In this document: in pieces, positions 6,666 to 16,174 of the stretch
Numbering within the stretch: position 1 is the first letter of the stretch
Layout of the letters: the number at the start of each line of letters is the position of its first letter
From: Porphyromonadaceae bacterium UBA7087
GTDB lineage: Bacteria > Bacteroidota > Bacteroidia > Bacteroidales > Muribaculaceae
Reading direction: 5' to 3'
Assembly (NCBI GenBank): GCA_002493515.1
Contig: DKYZ01000026.1
Location: 1-22,356 of the forward strand
DNA: 22,356 bases
Made by a program: the position numbers and the translations under genes
Notes under the pieces: generated by a model
What the model was told of the DNA's origin: nothing
Databases searched by the model: none
The model's input: the letters and a program-made list of their open reading frames with translations, nothing else

Positions 6666-7925
6666 ATGAAGATAATAGCTACAAGCGACTGGCATCTCGG
6701 AAATATGTTCCACGGCAACGACCGCCTGCCGGAACACCGCCATTTCCTCGACTGGCTTCTTCACCAGCTCTCGGAGCATAAGCCCGACGCGCTGTTGGTG
6801 GCCGGCGACATTTTCGACAACGGCAACCCGTCGGCCGCTGCCCAGACCGAATACTACCGTTTTCTCGCAGACGCTACACAGACATGCCCCGGAATGCGGA
6901 TAATAATCACAGCCGGCAACCACGACTCCGCGAGCCGGCTGGAGGCCCCCAGACCCATGCTGTCGCGTCACAACGTGGAGATTCGCGGCAACGTGCGCCG
7001 TGTATGGGTGCAGGAAGACTCCGGCAGCGGCTCGCTACAGATCGCGCTCGACGACCTTATAATTCCCGTGGGCGATTTCCTGACTGTGCTGGCAGTGCCA
7101 TATCTGCGCAGCGATGTGCTGCGCAACGCTGACTATTCGGAGGGTGTCAACGAATTCATGAGACGGCTCACCGACAGAGCCGCCGGGCTATACCCGGGCC
7201 GGCGAATCGTGATGATGGCCCATATGTATGCCTCCGGAGCCGAAATCGCCGGAAAAGACGCGAGTGAGAAAATCATAATCGGCGGCCTCGAACAGGTAAA
7301 CATGCAGGGGTGGACGTCGCATCCCGACTATCTCACATGCGGACACATCCACAAACGCCAGCATATCTGGAACACCGAATGGGCACGCTATACGGGAAGC
7401 GTGTTCCCTATGTCGTTCGCCGAAAAAGACTATATCCACGGTGTCGATCTCATAACCATCGACAGGGAGGGTCCGGTCTCTGTCGAACTGCTTGAATACC
7501 ATCCGCAGCACAGACTCCGCCTTCTTCCGGAGAACGACGAAATGATGTCAGCCTCAAAACTTAAGAAACTCATTGCCAAAGAACTTCCGGACCGTAACGA
7601 AGAGGGACTGCTTGACGAGAATTTCGACTATGTGATGCTCAAGGTCCGTATGGACAAAGTGAGCAACGACACGATAAAGGAGATCGAGGCCTGCGTCAAT
7701 GAGAAAAACGCCGTCTTATGCAAAATCCAGAAAATAATGCCGGGTATCGACATGACTACCCTCGACGGCGGCGGGAAGATGACATGCATCGACGACATTG
7801 TGAACAGAGACCCGCTCGAGACTTTGACCGAGACATTCCGCCTGCAGGCCGACAAGGAAATGAACGAGCGCCAGAAAGCCTTGCTGACGCAGATGATAGA
7901 AGCGGCCGCCTCATATGAGAACTAA
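6666..7925 (+). CDS. sbcD: SbcCD exonuclease subunit D (Mre11-like nuclease)
   Basis: A 419-residue Mre11-type phosphoesterase with every metal motif: SDWHLG (D8, H10), AGDIFD (D48), TAGNHDS (N85, H86, D87), a mid-protein MMAHMY histidine and CGHIHKRQ. SbcD is the nuclease half of the SbcCD complex, which opens DNA hairpins and protein-blocked double-strand ends and trims palindromes at the replication fork. The C-terminal third corresponds to the capping and SbcC-binding region. Length fits the family. The gene starts the operon, and sbcC follows after 20 nt, the usual arrangement. Confidence 0.95.
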   Translation: MKIIATSDWHLGNMFHGNDRLPEHRHFLDWLLHQLSEHKPDALLVAGDIFDNGNPSAAAQTEYYRFLADATQTCPGMRIIITAGNHDSASRLEAPRPMLSRHNVEIRGNVRRVWVQEDSGSGSLQIALDDLIIPVGDFLTVLAVPYLRSDVLRNADYSEGVNEFMRRLTDRAAGLYPGRRIVMMAHMYASGAEIAGKDASEKIIIGGLEQVNMQGWTSHPDYLTCGHIHKRQHIWNTEWARYTGSVFPMSFAEKDYIHGVDLITIDREGPVSVELLEYHPQHRLRLLPENDEMMSASKLKKLIAKELPDRNEEGLLDENFDYVMLKVRMDKVSNDTIKEIEACVNEKNAVLCKIQKIMPGIDMTTLDGGGKMTCIDDIVNRDPLETLTETFRLQADKEMNERQKALLTQMIEAAASYEN

Positions 7926-7945
7926 CCTCTAAACCCCGTCACCTC

Positions 7946-10900
7946 ATGAAATTTCTTAAACTTGAGATATTGAATCTCGCATCTCTCGACAACAAGGAGG
8001 GTGAGACGATTGACTTCGAGAACGGTCCGCTCGGCGAAAGCACCATATTCAGCATCGTGGGCCCGACTGGAAGCGGAAAGTCGACCCTGCTCGACGCCAT
8101 TTGTCTCGCCCTATACAACCGCGCGCCGAGATACCCCAGAACCAAGGGGGCCAAAAACCAGTCGATCGAGATTTACGGAGAACGGGATAAGGATGAGAAA
8201 AACCGTCTCGCCCCGACCGACTGCCGCAATATTCTCACGCGTGGCAGGAAAACAGGATTCAGCAAGCTGACATTCCTGGCAAACAACGGCAACGTGTATC
8301 GCGCTGAATGGCATGTCAGATTCCGGACCAAAAACTATGACGAGGCATCGCTGTGCCTTTATCGCATTGAAGACACCACGGAGGGCATAAAGGAGACAAA
8401 GGGGGAATGGGCTGACCTCCCCGATATAATAGGACTCGAATACGACCAGTTTCTGCGCACGGTGCTCATCGCACAGGGCTCTTTCGCCAACTTTCTGTCG
8501 GCAAAGGAGTATGAGCGCTGCGAGCTTCTGGAAAAGCTCATCGGCTGCGGGGAGACATACGCCAGGCTGGCCAGGGATATACGTCTCAACAAGGAAGCTG
8601 CGGCTGTGGCATACAGGGACATATGCTCCGAGCTTGAGGCCGTGAGGGCGTTTATCCTGACCGATGACCGGCTCGCCCAGACAGAGGCGGACGCCGAGAG
8701 AATTGAAAACGAGGAGACCGCGCTCGAGAAGCTTGTAAAGGAGACCGAACGGCAGATAAAATGGTATGCCGACGACGAGGAGCTGGCGAAGGAAATCACA
8801 GCAAACGCAAAGGCGGTGGAGGAGGCCCGCAACGCTCTGGAGCTGATGAGACCCGAGACCGACAGACTCGCGTTGAGGGATGCCCTGCTGCCTGCCATAG
8901 ACATGATGAAGGAGTCAAGAAACCTTGATTCCTCCATTGCTGCCCTCTCGAAGAAAATATCCGAGGCACAAACCCTATCAGCTTCCATGAATGAAAGGAT
9001 GTCTGGACAGAAACAGATTCTTGAGGAGAGCGCAGCAAGGTCGGAACGTGCCAAAAAGGAATTGACGGAGATTGAACCCGACATTGCAGAGGCCAGGAAA
9101 ACCAAGACCCTGCTCATGTCGCAAAGAGGCTCCGTGAGGGAGAAATATATATTGCGGCTGAGGAGCGCACGTGAGCTTTACGAAGCCGGAAGAGAAATAG
9201 ACGGCAATACCCGGGAAACGGCAAAGGCCGAAGCTGCCCTGTCGAAGGAGACAGAAGCATTGGAGGAGCTGAAAAAAAAGATAGATAAGGGAAATGCTGA
9301 TAATGCGGCTCTGGTGGAAAAGGCTGTCTCAGCCCTTGGATCCGCACAAAAAGAAATAGAGGGTATCGACGCCGCTTCCCTGCAGAAAGACAACTCAGAA
9401 GCCGAGAGTAACTATAAAGACATAGAACGGGCCATTGAGCTCGCCGACAACATCAGAAACAAAAAAGAGGAAAGCGGGACAAAATCGGAACGTCTGTCCG
9501 CGATCGACAAGGAAAACGCCGGAATAGAAAAAGAGCTCGCATCAGCCGACACCAAAGACCTTGAATCGGAAATCGACACGCTGCGGAAGACATATACCTT
9601 GCTTACGAGCGAAAACTGGGCGCTTCACCGCGCATCGCTGAAGGAGGGAAGCCCTTGCCCGCTATGCGGAGCTACCACTCATCCATATAATGTGACCGAC
9701 GCCAATCTCGACGAGGCCGCCTCACGAATGCAGGGTCTTCTCAATGCAAAGGAATCGGAACTCAGGAAACGTGTGGAGCTTAGCAACAACCTGACCACCA
9801 GAAGAGCAAGCAATGTCAGCGAAAAGAAAGTGATTGAGGAGAATATCGCTTCCATCCAGGCGGAACTGGCAGCCTTAGCCACTAAGATGAACGCCATTCG
9901 CGAACGCATTCCGGATCTCCCCGACACAAAAGAGAGTATCAAGGCCCTTCTTCCGATATATGAGGAGAAGAGGATAAAAACATCTGATGCTCTCTCCTCA
10001 TTCAATAACGCCCAGAAGGAGATAAAGAAACTGTCTGACGAAAAAGACAGTCTGATCAAGGCTCAGGGGGAATACGAGCGCAAGGGGCTGCGCCTTCTGG
10101 AGCAAGCAAAGGCTAAACTGGACACAGCGGCTACGCGACTCGCCACCCTAAAGGCCATGTCGCCGGGGCTGCTGAAACTGAAAGATGAGAAAAAAGAGGG
10201 TCATGCCGCTGCCGCCGACGGGTGGAAATCTGCACACGACATTTTGAAAGGACTCAAGAAAACCCAGAAGCAGATGCTGGGAGGCGAAGACCCAGACAAG
10301 GTGGAGGCCCGTCTGAAAAAGAATGTGGCCGACGCTGATAAAGATCTGGCCGTGGCAACAGAAAACGTGTCTAAGCTCAAGGAGGAGACTGATGCGCTAA
10401 AGGGGGCTCTGCAATCGCAATGCCAGACTCTCGATTCGCAGAAAAAGGAGCTGGCTCTTAAAGAGGCGGCTCTTTCGGAATGGCTTGAGGAATACAATGT
10501 CCGCTCCGGAGAATGGCCGGGTATATTGACCGACGATGTAGCCTCCATGCTCGACGCCCGCGACGACTGGAAGGCGATACGTGAGGAGAAAGACAAACGC
10601 ACAATTAGGCTTGTCGCCGCCACGACCTCGCTCAGGGATTCGGAGTCAAGACGGGCATCCTGCCAGGAGACAAAACCGGAATCCTCGCTGGAGCAGCTCA
10701 CCTCCCTGCTTGGGGAGACGAGGGGGAAAAGCCGTAAGGAGGAACTGATAGGCATCAAGGCTATCCTGAAAAACCATCATGACGCGATGCTCAAGCTTGG
10801 CTCGCGGGCGGATCACCTCCGGCGTCTTGAGGAGAAATACTGCGACTGGAAGGAGATATACGACGCGATAGGTCCGGAAGGAAAGACTCTGCGCAAAATA

Positions 10901-11344
10901 GCGCAGTGTTACACTCTCGGATTTCTCATCCGTCACGCCAACGCCGAGATACGGAAATTCAACAGCCGGTATGAGCTGCGCCAGGTAAGGAATTCCCTCG
11001 GCATCCGCGTCATAGACCATGACCGGGCCGATGATGTGCGTGACACGACCTCACTCTCCGGAGGAGAGACTTTTATCGTGAGTCTCGGCCTGGCGCTCGG
11101 TCTGTCGTCGCTGTCGTCGCGCAATATTTCATTCGGAAATCTGTTTATCGATGAGGGGTTTGGCACTCTCGACCCCGATACGCTGGCTACCGTGATAGAT
11201 TCCCTGGCCATGCTCCAGTCGTCGCAGGGGAAGAAAGTGGGGGTGATCAGTCATACCGACACGATGAGCGAGCGTATCTCCACGCAGATCCGTATCGTAA
11301 AGAACGGTAATACGGGAAGCAGCCACATAGAAATAACAGCATGA
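7946..11344 (+). CDS. sbcC: SbcCD exonuclease subunit C (Rad50-like SMC ATPase)
   Basis: A 1132-residue SMC-type ATPase. Walker A is GPTGSGKST (39-47). Two long charged coiled-coil arms (about 200-550 and 590-960) flank the zinc hook CPLC (C571-C574) that joins two molecules. The C-terminal lobe carries the signature LSGGE (1037-1041) and Walker B/D-loop FIDEGFGTLD (D1069, E1070). ATP binding by SbcC controls access of DNA to the SbcD nuclease. The full length is intact, with no frameshift. It lies 20 nt after sbcD and 18 nt before the membrane phosphotransferase gene, so one transcript probably covers all three. Confidence 0.95.
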   Translation: MKFLKLEILNLASLDNKEGETIDFENGPLGESTIFSIVGPTGSGKSTLLDAICLALYNRAPRYPRTKGAKNQSIEIYGERDKDEKNRLAPTDCRNILTRGRKTGFSKLTFLANNGNVYRAEWHVRFRTKNYDEASLCLYRIEDTTEGIKETKGEWADLPDIIGLEYDQFLRTVLIAQGSFANFLSAKEYERCELLEKLIGCGETYARLARDIRLNKEAAAVAYRDICSELEAVRAFILTDDRLAQTEADAERIENEETALEKLVKETERQIKWYADDEELAKEITANAKAVEEARNALELMRPETDRLALRDALLPAIDMMKESRNLDSSIAALSKKISEAQTLSASMNERMSGQKQILEESAARSERAKKELTEIEPDIAEARKTKTLLMSQRGSVREKYILRLRSARELYEAGREIDGNTRETAKAEAALSKETEALEELKKKIDKGNADNAALVEKAVSALGSAQKEIEGIDAASLQKDNSEAESNYKDIERAIELADNIRNKKEESGTKSERLSAIDKENAGIEKELASADTKDLESEIDTLRKTYTLLTSENWALHRASLKEGSPCPLCGATTHPYNVTDANLDEAASRMQGLLNAKESELRKRVELSNNLTTRRASNVSEKKVIEENIASIQAELAALATKMNAIRERIPDLPDTKESIKALLPIYEEKRIKTSDALSSFNNAQKEIKKLSDEKDSLIKAQGEYERKGLRLLEQAKAKLDTAATRLATLKAMSPGLLKLKDEKKEGHAAAADGWKSAHDILKGLKKTQKQMLGGEDPDKVEARLKKNVADADKDLAVATENVSKLKEETDALKGALQSQCQTLDSQKKELALKEAALSEWLEEYNVRSGEWPGILTDDVASMLDARDDWKAIREEKDKRTIRLVAATTSLRDSESRRASCQETKPESSLEQLTSLLGETRGKSRKEELIGIKAILKNHHDAMLKLGSRADHLRRLEEKYCDWKEIYDAIGPEGKTLRKIAQCYTLGFLIRHANAEIRKFNSRYELRQVRNSLGIRVIDHDRADDVRDTTSLSGGETFIVSLGLALGLSSLSSRNISFGNLFIDEGFGTLDPDTLATVIDSLAMLQSSQGKKVGVISHTDTMSERISTQIRIVKNGNTGSSHIEITA

Positions 11345-11362
11345 GAATTCACGCTATCTGAC

Positions 11363-13501
11363 ATGAAGAAAACACAGTGTAATATCTTTCCGTCCCGGTC
11401 GGTGCTCGCGCCGCTTATGGCGACAGCGGCAAACATAGTGCTTGTATTCATCATCTATTCCATCGCCAGGATCGAGTATCTGCTTGAGAACTGGAGCTAT
11501 TTCAGCCAAAGCATTGCCGAGGGGCGCCTCTGGAATCTCCTTGGAGCCGGAATGGTGTTCGACACTCCGGGCATCTTCTATACCAATGCGCTGTATGTGC
11601 TGCTGATGCTCGCGCCGGTGCATCTGAAGGAGCGACCCGGTTGGTACCGGTTCTGCAAATGGCTCTTCATAATCGTAAATTCCCTGACGCTGCTGGTCAA
11701 TCTCGCGGACTCGGTATATTTCAGCTACACTCTGCGGCGCACGTCGTGGAGCGTGTTCAGCGAGTTCGGCAACGAGATGAATTTAGGCAAGATAGCGGGC
11801 GTGGAGCTGGTCAGCCACTGGTATCTTGTGCTTCTTGCCGTCCTGCTGATATGGGGAATGTGGAAGCTTTATGTCAGTCCGGCCATCGACATACGCCGTC
11901 AGCCGCTTGCCCGCTACTACATTCTGACCTCGCTCTCACTTATAGTGGCGGCTGTGACAGTGGTCTCCGGAATACGCGGAGGGTTTCTCAACCATTGGTA
12001 TAATTATCTCGCCGCCTTCCCCCTGGCGTATGTAAGCTGGAGGATGATCAGGACCGCAGACGTATCAAAGGGAAGGAAGACTCTCGGTATTCTCAGCGGT
12101 ATGGCCGCTGTTGCCCTCATTGCGACAGCTCCGATAGGAGGATGGCGTCACCGCGACATACGCCCGATAGCCATATCCAATGCCAACGCTTATACGGCGC
12201 GTCCCGTTGAGACGGCCCTTGTGCTCAACACCCCCTTCTCTATGATACGCTCCATAGGCAATGTTCCGTTCAGGGATCCGCATTATTTCGACGACAAGGC
12301 GGAGCTTGACGCGATATATTCCCCGATGCGCCAGTCGCCGGATTCAATCAAGGGAACGAGAAAGAATCTGTGTGTCATCATAATCGAGAGTTTCGGACGT
12401 GAGTATATCGGAGCCATGAACCATGATATACTCGGAGAGGAATACAGGGGATACACTCCCTTCACCGACTCCCTGCTCAACCACAGCGCATGGTGGAGAT
12501 ATTCCTACGACAACGGGCAGAAGAGTATAGACGGGATGCCGGGTATTCTGGCGAGCATCCCGAAGTTTGAGAAACCTTTCATAGTGACGCCCCAGGCTGT
12601 CAACAGGCTGAAAGGGATTCCCGCGCTGCTCGGTGAGAAGGGCTACTCCTCGGCTTTCTTCCACGGAGCGCGCACAGGCAGTATGGGTTTTGACGGATTC
12701 GCCAGGTCGATTGGTTTCGGCAGTTATTACGGACGTGAGGATTTCACAAAGGATTCCCGCTTCAACGGAGACGGGGATTTCGACGGCTACTGGGCGATCT
12801 GGGACGAGCCGTTCATGAAATGGTATGCCCTGAAGATGACTGAGATGAAGGAGCCGTTCATGACGGCCATATTCACCGCGTCAAACCATCATCCTTTCCA
12901 GATTCCTTCTGAATACGAGGGAAAGTTTCCGGAGGGGACAATGAAGATCCACAAGACTGCGGGATATACCGACAATGCGCTTCGCCAGTTTTTCGCTGTG
13001 GCCAAGCGGCAGCCGTGGTATGACAACACCATATTCGTCATCACCAACGACCATACCAACATGCGTGGTTTCGACGAATACCGCAGCGACATAGGCGCGT
13101 TCTACGGGCCAATCATAATATACGACCCGTCGGGAGACATACCTTCGGGAGAACGCGACGCCATAGCGCAGCAGATAGACATAATGCCGACCATGATGAC
13201 TTATCTTGGTTACGATAAGCCGTATGTGGCGTTTGGCATCGACCTCTTCAACACGCCTGCAGCCGACACCTGGGCGGTCAACAACACCAACGGCATATAT
13301 CAGTATGTCAAGAACGGCTATGTCCTTCAGTTTGACGGCCGGAAGACCATCGGCGTCTACTCAATCGATGACCACAAGATGGAGCATAACCTCATCGGCA
13401 GGACAGCCTCTCAGACGCAAACCGCCATGGAAAAAGAACTCAAGGCCATAATCCAATCATATATGGACCGCATGCTTGGCGACAGACTTACAGCGGAATA
13501 A
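11363..13501 (+). CDS. LtaS-like membrane phosphotransferase (sulfatase-fold)
   Basis: A 712-residue inner-membrane protein with about five N-terminal membrane segments (roughly residues 17-35, 66-86, 97-115, 150-168 and 185-205, possibly one more near 236-254), then a large periplasmic domain of the alkaline-phosphatase/sulfatase fold. LtaS-type catalytic residues are visible: E342 in IIIESFGRE, a nucleophile position S388 in GQKSIDGMPG, D563-H564 in ITNDHTN and the substrate-pocket histidines in ASNHHPF. Members move phosphoglycerol or phosphoethanolamine onto envelope glycans or lipids. A Gram-negative host has no lipoteichoic acid, so a modified lipid or periplasmic glycan is the likely acceptor. 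The nucleophile is serine where LtaS uses threonine. It is the last gene of the sbcDC operon. The exact donor and acceptor are unknown. Confidence 0.85.
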   Translation: MKKTQCNIFPSRSVLAPLMATAANIVLVFIIYSIARIEYLLENWSYFSQSIAEGRLWNLLGAGMVFDTPGIFYTNALYVLLMLAPVHLKERPGWYRFCKWLFIIVNSLTLLVNLADSVYFSYTLRRTSWSVFSEFGNEMNLGKIAGVELVSHWYLVLLAVLLIWGMWKLYVSPAIDIRRQPLARYYILTSLSLIVAAVTVVSGIRGGFLNHWYNYLAAFPLAYVSWRMIRTADVSKGRKTLGILSGMAAVALIATAPIGGWRHRDIRPIAISNANAYTARPVETALVLNTPFSMIRSIGNVPFRDPHYFDDKAELDAIYSPMRQSPDSIKGTRKNLCVIIIESFGREYIGAMNHDILGEEYRGYTPFTDSLLNHSAWWRYSYDNGQKSIDGMPGILASIPKFEKPFIVTPQAVNRLKGIPALLGEKGYSSAFFHGARTGSMGFDGFARSIGFGSYYGREDFTKDSRFNGDGDFDGYWAIWDEPFMKWYALKMTEMKEPFMTAIFTASNHHPFQIPSEYEGKFPEGTMKIHKTAGYTDNALRQFFAVAKRQPWYDNTIFVITNDHTNMRGFDEYRSDIGAFYGPIIIYDPSGDIPSGERDAIAQQIDIMPTMMTYLGYDKPYVAFGIDLFNTPAADTWAVNNTNGIYQYVKNGYVLQFDGRKTIGVYSIDDHKMEHNLIGRTASQTQTAMEKELKAIIQSYMDRMLGDRLTAE

Positions 13502-13531
13502 TGTGAAAATAGCGGGAAAATCAACAATTTA

Positions 13532-13563
13532 TTTGGCAGGAATTAAAAAAAGCTCTATATTTG
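13532..13563 (+). promoter_or_regulatory. Consensus promoter of the structured RNA
   Basis: TTTG (13532-13535) and TATATTTG (13556-13563) both match the Bacteroidetes -33 and -7 consensus exactly, 20 nt apart. This is the best promoter in the window. No coding sequence follows for 340 nt, only the structured RNA. Confidence 0.8.
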
Positions 13564-13569
13564 CCGTCT

Positions 13570-13852
13570 GAAAGTCGGGATGCTTCCATTGCAGTCCCAA
13601 CGACCATTATAATTATTGACGGAGCAATTCCGTCGAAAGGGTGTTATTGAAATTTTATCTTCCGGTCTCGAACTTGGCCGTTTGATCTCAGCGAGGATAG
13701 AAGGACGATGGCACCTGCATCGTAGTTACGTATCCGTCCCCCAGGGATGGCTGACATAACTTAACGGTGTGGGGCTGTTGTACTTATCCGCTGGAAAGGT
13801 AGGCCAAGACCTGAGACCGGGATAAGACAGAGATTGGTCCTCACACCTTTTT
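13570..13852 (+). ncRNA. Highly structured RNA of unknown family, about 280 nt
   Basis: The gene-free stretch between two coding regions folds into many strong helices. Two 5' hairpins come first: 13574-13604 (10 bp with bulges) and 13618-13634 (GACGGA/TCCGTC, 6 bp). A long-range stem of 20 bp follows in three blocks: 13655-13659/13821-13825, 13662-13669/13813-13820 (CCGGTCTC/GAGACCGG) and 13673-13679/13802-13808 (CTTGGCC/GGCCAAG). It encloses hairpins at 13705-13723 (ACGATG/CATCGT), 13724-13761 (AGTTA/TAACT plus CCGTCCC/GGGATGG) and 13781-13801 (8 bp). The strand GGTGTGGGG (13766-13774), inside the junction, pairs fully with CCTCACACC (13839-13847) beyond the closing stem, either as a pseudoknot or as an alternative fold. 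TTTTT ends the unit. It matches no RNase P, tmRNA, SRP or TPP/cobalamin riboswitch core that I know; a 6S-like or other Bacteroidales RNA remains possible. Confidence 0.75.
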
Positions 13853-13856
13853 CTTT
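13839..13856 (+). terminator. 3' end of the structured RNA
   Basis: CCTCACACC (13839-13847), the 3' arm of the 9-bp pairing with 13766-13774, is followed at once by TTTTTCTTT. The pairing partner lies 64 nt upstream, so this is not a simple terminator hairpin, but the stem plus U-run suggests that transcription stops here. Confidence 0.5.
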
Positions 13857-13906
13857 ATTATCAACCGATATCCTTGGGGACGGGAATCGTAAAAGTAGAA
13901 TATCAG

Positions 13907-16030
13907 ATGAGAAATCTACAAAAAACGGGCTTAACGCTTCTGGCAGCCATGGCCTGGCTTGGTGCGGAAGCCTATGATTTCAAGGAGAACGGTCTGTACT
14001 ACAACATTTTAGACAGAGGCTCCAAAACCTGTGCCGTGACCCAAGGCACAGAAAGCTATTCGGGAGAAGTGTCTGTTCCCGAGGAAGCTAACGGGTATAC
14101 GGTAGTCGGGATTGAGGATAACGCATTCGAATACTCCTCTGTAGAAACAGTGAGACTGCCAGAATCTGTGACGTGGATAGGAAATGCGGCATTCCATTCC
14201 ACCTATTTACGGGAATTGAATCTCCCCTCAGCTCTAAGCAGTATTGGAGAATCGGCTTTTTCCAGCACACAGCTGACAAAGATTGTCATTCCCGAATCTG
14301 TAACAGAGGTTGCCAAATCTCTTTTTAGCGGATGCAGCTCTCTTGTTTCCGTCGAACTTCCATCGAATTTGAGAAAAATAGGAGATTTTGCATTCACGGG
14401 CTGCGCATTTAGTTCAATTGTTGTGCCTGAGAATGTTGATTCAATCGGAGAGTATGCCCTTTCATCAAATATGCAACTGACTTCCGTCACCCTACCGGAC
14501 AAGTTACGCTATCTCGGGATGAGGGCATTGGAGGCTACCGGCATAACGACTATGAGGATTCCTTCCGGTCTCGAGTCTCTTGAGGATGCTACGTTCTCGC
14601 AGTGTGGGTCTCTCGCAGAAATTGAGATACCCTCCAATATCCGGAAGCTCGGCAGTTATCTGTTCGAAAAATGCATCTCCCTGACAGAGGTTACAGTCCC
14701 GGCTTCGATAGAGGAGATGGGCGAAGGTGTATATTCCGGCTGCTACAACATATCCAAGGCTACTCTTGAAAACGGTCTGAAAAGGCTGGGAGATCGAATG
14801 TTCGAGTGGTGCTCTGCGCTCCCAGGTGTTGAAATTCCCGCAAGTGTTGCAGAAATGGGTGCGTATGCCTTCGGAGCCTGCGACGGCATCGAGAGTTTTG
14901 TTATTCCCTCAACAGTGCAGACCATCGGAGAGGGATGTTTTCACGCCTGCTCGAATCTTAAGGAAATAGGACTTCCGGAAAACCTTAATGCCATTCCAGA
15001 CAGGATGTTTGAGGGATGTGTCTCGCTTGAAGGCATTAAAATACCAGAGACGGTGAAGAGTCTTGGAGCGGAAGCCTTCCAAGGCACCTCTTTCCGGACA
15101 TTTGTTGTTACACCCAACGTTACCGCAATAGGTGACGGTTGTTTCTCAGGATGTAATCAGCTCGAGAGCATTACCCTCCCTTCCGGTCTTGAGGCAATCA
15201 ATGCCTGTGTGTTTGACGGATGTGTAAAACTGGAAACGGTTAATGTTCCGGCAGCTGTAAAGAAAATAGGCGTCTGGGCATTCAGCGGTTGTGAAAGAAT
15301 ACGTGAGATCCGAATTCCGGAATCGGTAAGAGTTATAGAAGAAGGGGCGTTCCGCATATGTAACCGTCTTGAGACCGTAGAAATCTCCGATTCCGTGGAA
15401 ACAATTGGTGGAGAAGCCTTTAGAATGTGCGAGGCTCTGAAATCCGTAAGATTACCTGAGGCATTGCGTACATTGGGAAGTGCAGCATTCTATAGCTGCA
15501 AGAGTCTTGAATCTGTAGAATTCGGTAAGGAACTTCGCGTCATTGAGAATTACGCTTTTGGAGACTGCCCTGAGCTGAGGTCTGTCATAATTCCGAATCT
15601 TGTAGAGACAGTGGGACGCGAGGCCTTTGCATACTGCACATCGCTTGAGAGTGCCGTGCTTGGAAGCAGAGTGGAATCTATCGGATCAAACATATTCGCG
15701 GGATGCGAGGAACTAAAGTCATTGACATGTCTGAATCCGATTCCGCCCCACGCGGATTATTTCGAGAATTATCAGTATGTATCTACAAAGCTATACGTTC
15801 CCGAATCATCCCTTGATGCGTATCGCGGAGCGGATGTATGGAAAGAATTCTTTGATATTTCCGCAGTTGCCGGGATTGGCGATGTAACGGCTGATGGAGT
15901 CGTGGAAACGGGCCGGTATGACCTGAACGGAATGCCTGTTGAAGATGATTACGACGGCATTGTCGTTATACGCTACTCAGACGGCAGCGTATTGAAGAAA
16001 AAGAACAGCAATCTGCACGTTACAATCTGA
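13907..16030 (+). CDS. BspA-type leucine-rich repeat surface protein
   Basis: A 707-residue exported protein. The ATG at 13907 is preferred over an in-frame TTG at 13874, because it places a signal peptide (MRNLQKTGLTLLAAMAWLGA) first. Residues about 50-615 are some two dozen repeats of roughly 23 residues in the LRR_5 (BspA/Treponema) pattern: xxIGxxAFxGCxxLxxVxLPxxV. These solenoids are found on the surface of host-associated bacteria, where BspA homologues bind fibronectin or other host proteins. The C-terminus (VVETGRYDLNGMPV...GIVVIRYSDGSVLKK) resembles the short conserved tail found on many secreted Bacteroidales proteins. The gene appears less GC-rich than its neighbours. A possible weak -7 (TATCCTTG, 13869-13876) lies just after the structured RNA. 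Strong downstream terminator. Ligand unknown. Confidence 0.9.
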   Translation: MRNLQKTGLTLLAAMAWLGAEAYDFKENGLYYNILDRGSKTCAVTQGTESYSGEVSVPEEANGYTVVGIEDNAFEYSSVETVRLPESVTWIGNAAFHSTYLRELNLPSALSSIGESAFSSTQLTKIVIPESVTEVAKSLFSGCSSLVSVELPSNLRKIGDFAFTGCAFSSIVVPENVDSIGEYALSSNMQLTSVTLPDKLRYLGMRALEATGITTMRIPSGLESLEDATFSQCGSLAEIEIPSNIRKLGSYLFEKCISLTEVTVPASIEEMGEGVYSGCYNISKATLENGLKRLGDRMFEWCSALPGVEIPASVAEMGAYAFGACDGIESFVIPSTVQTIGEGCFHACSNLKEIGLPENLNAIPDRMFEGCVSLEGIKIPETVKSLGAEAFQGTSFRTFVVTPNVTAIGDGCFSGCNQLESITLPSGLEAINACVFDGCVKLETVNVPAAVKKIGVWAFSGCERIREIRIPESVRVIEEGAFRICNRLETVEISDSVETIGGEAFRMCEALKSVRLPEALRTLGSAAFYSCKSLESVEFGKELRVIENYAFGDCPELRSVIIPNLVETVGREAFAYCTSLESAVLGSRVESIGSNIFAGCEELKSLTCLNPIPPHADYFENYQYVSTKLYVPESSLDAYRGADVWKEFFDISAVAGIGDVTADGVVETGRYDLNGMPVEDDYDGIVVIRYSDGSVLKKKNSNLHVTI

Positions 16031-16085
16031 CCTGAAAAACAGCCTATAATCAGGTATTCAGGATTACAGTCAAACTTATAGCTAT

Positions 16086-16122
16086 CAATGCCCGACGAAA
16101 AACCCGTCGGGCATTGTTTTTT
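16086..16122 (+). terminator. Intrinsic terminator of the LRR gene
   Basis: A perfect 12-bp stem (CAATGCCCGACG at 16086-16097, CGTCGGGCATTG at 16105-16116, 7-nt loop) is followed by TTTTTT. It lies 56 bp after the LRR stop codon. The other strand has no T-run, so it works in the plus direction. Confidence 0.9.
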
Positions 16123-16174
16123 AGCACTGAAATATGCAAACGAAATGTATAGTAAATCGGATGAATCCAGATGC

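Noticed and set aside
13570..13852. RNase P, tmRNA, SRP RNA or cobalamin/TPP riboswitch
   Set aside because: I looked for their hallmark conserved segments (for example GAGGAAAGTCC, GGAAGGAAGCAGC and the B12 and thi boxes) and found none.
13874..13906. Longer N-terminus for the LRR protein from TTG
   Set aside because: It would put 11 residues in front of a good signal peptide; the ATG at 13907 fits export.
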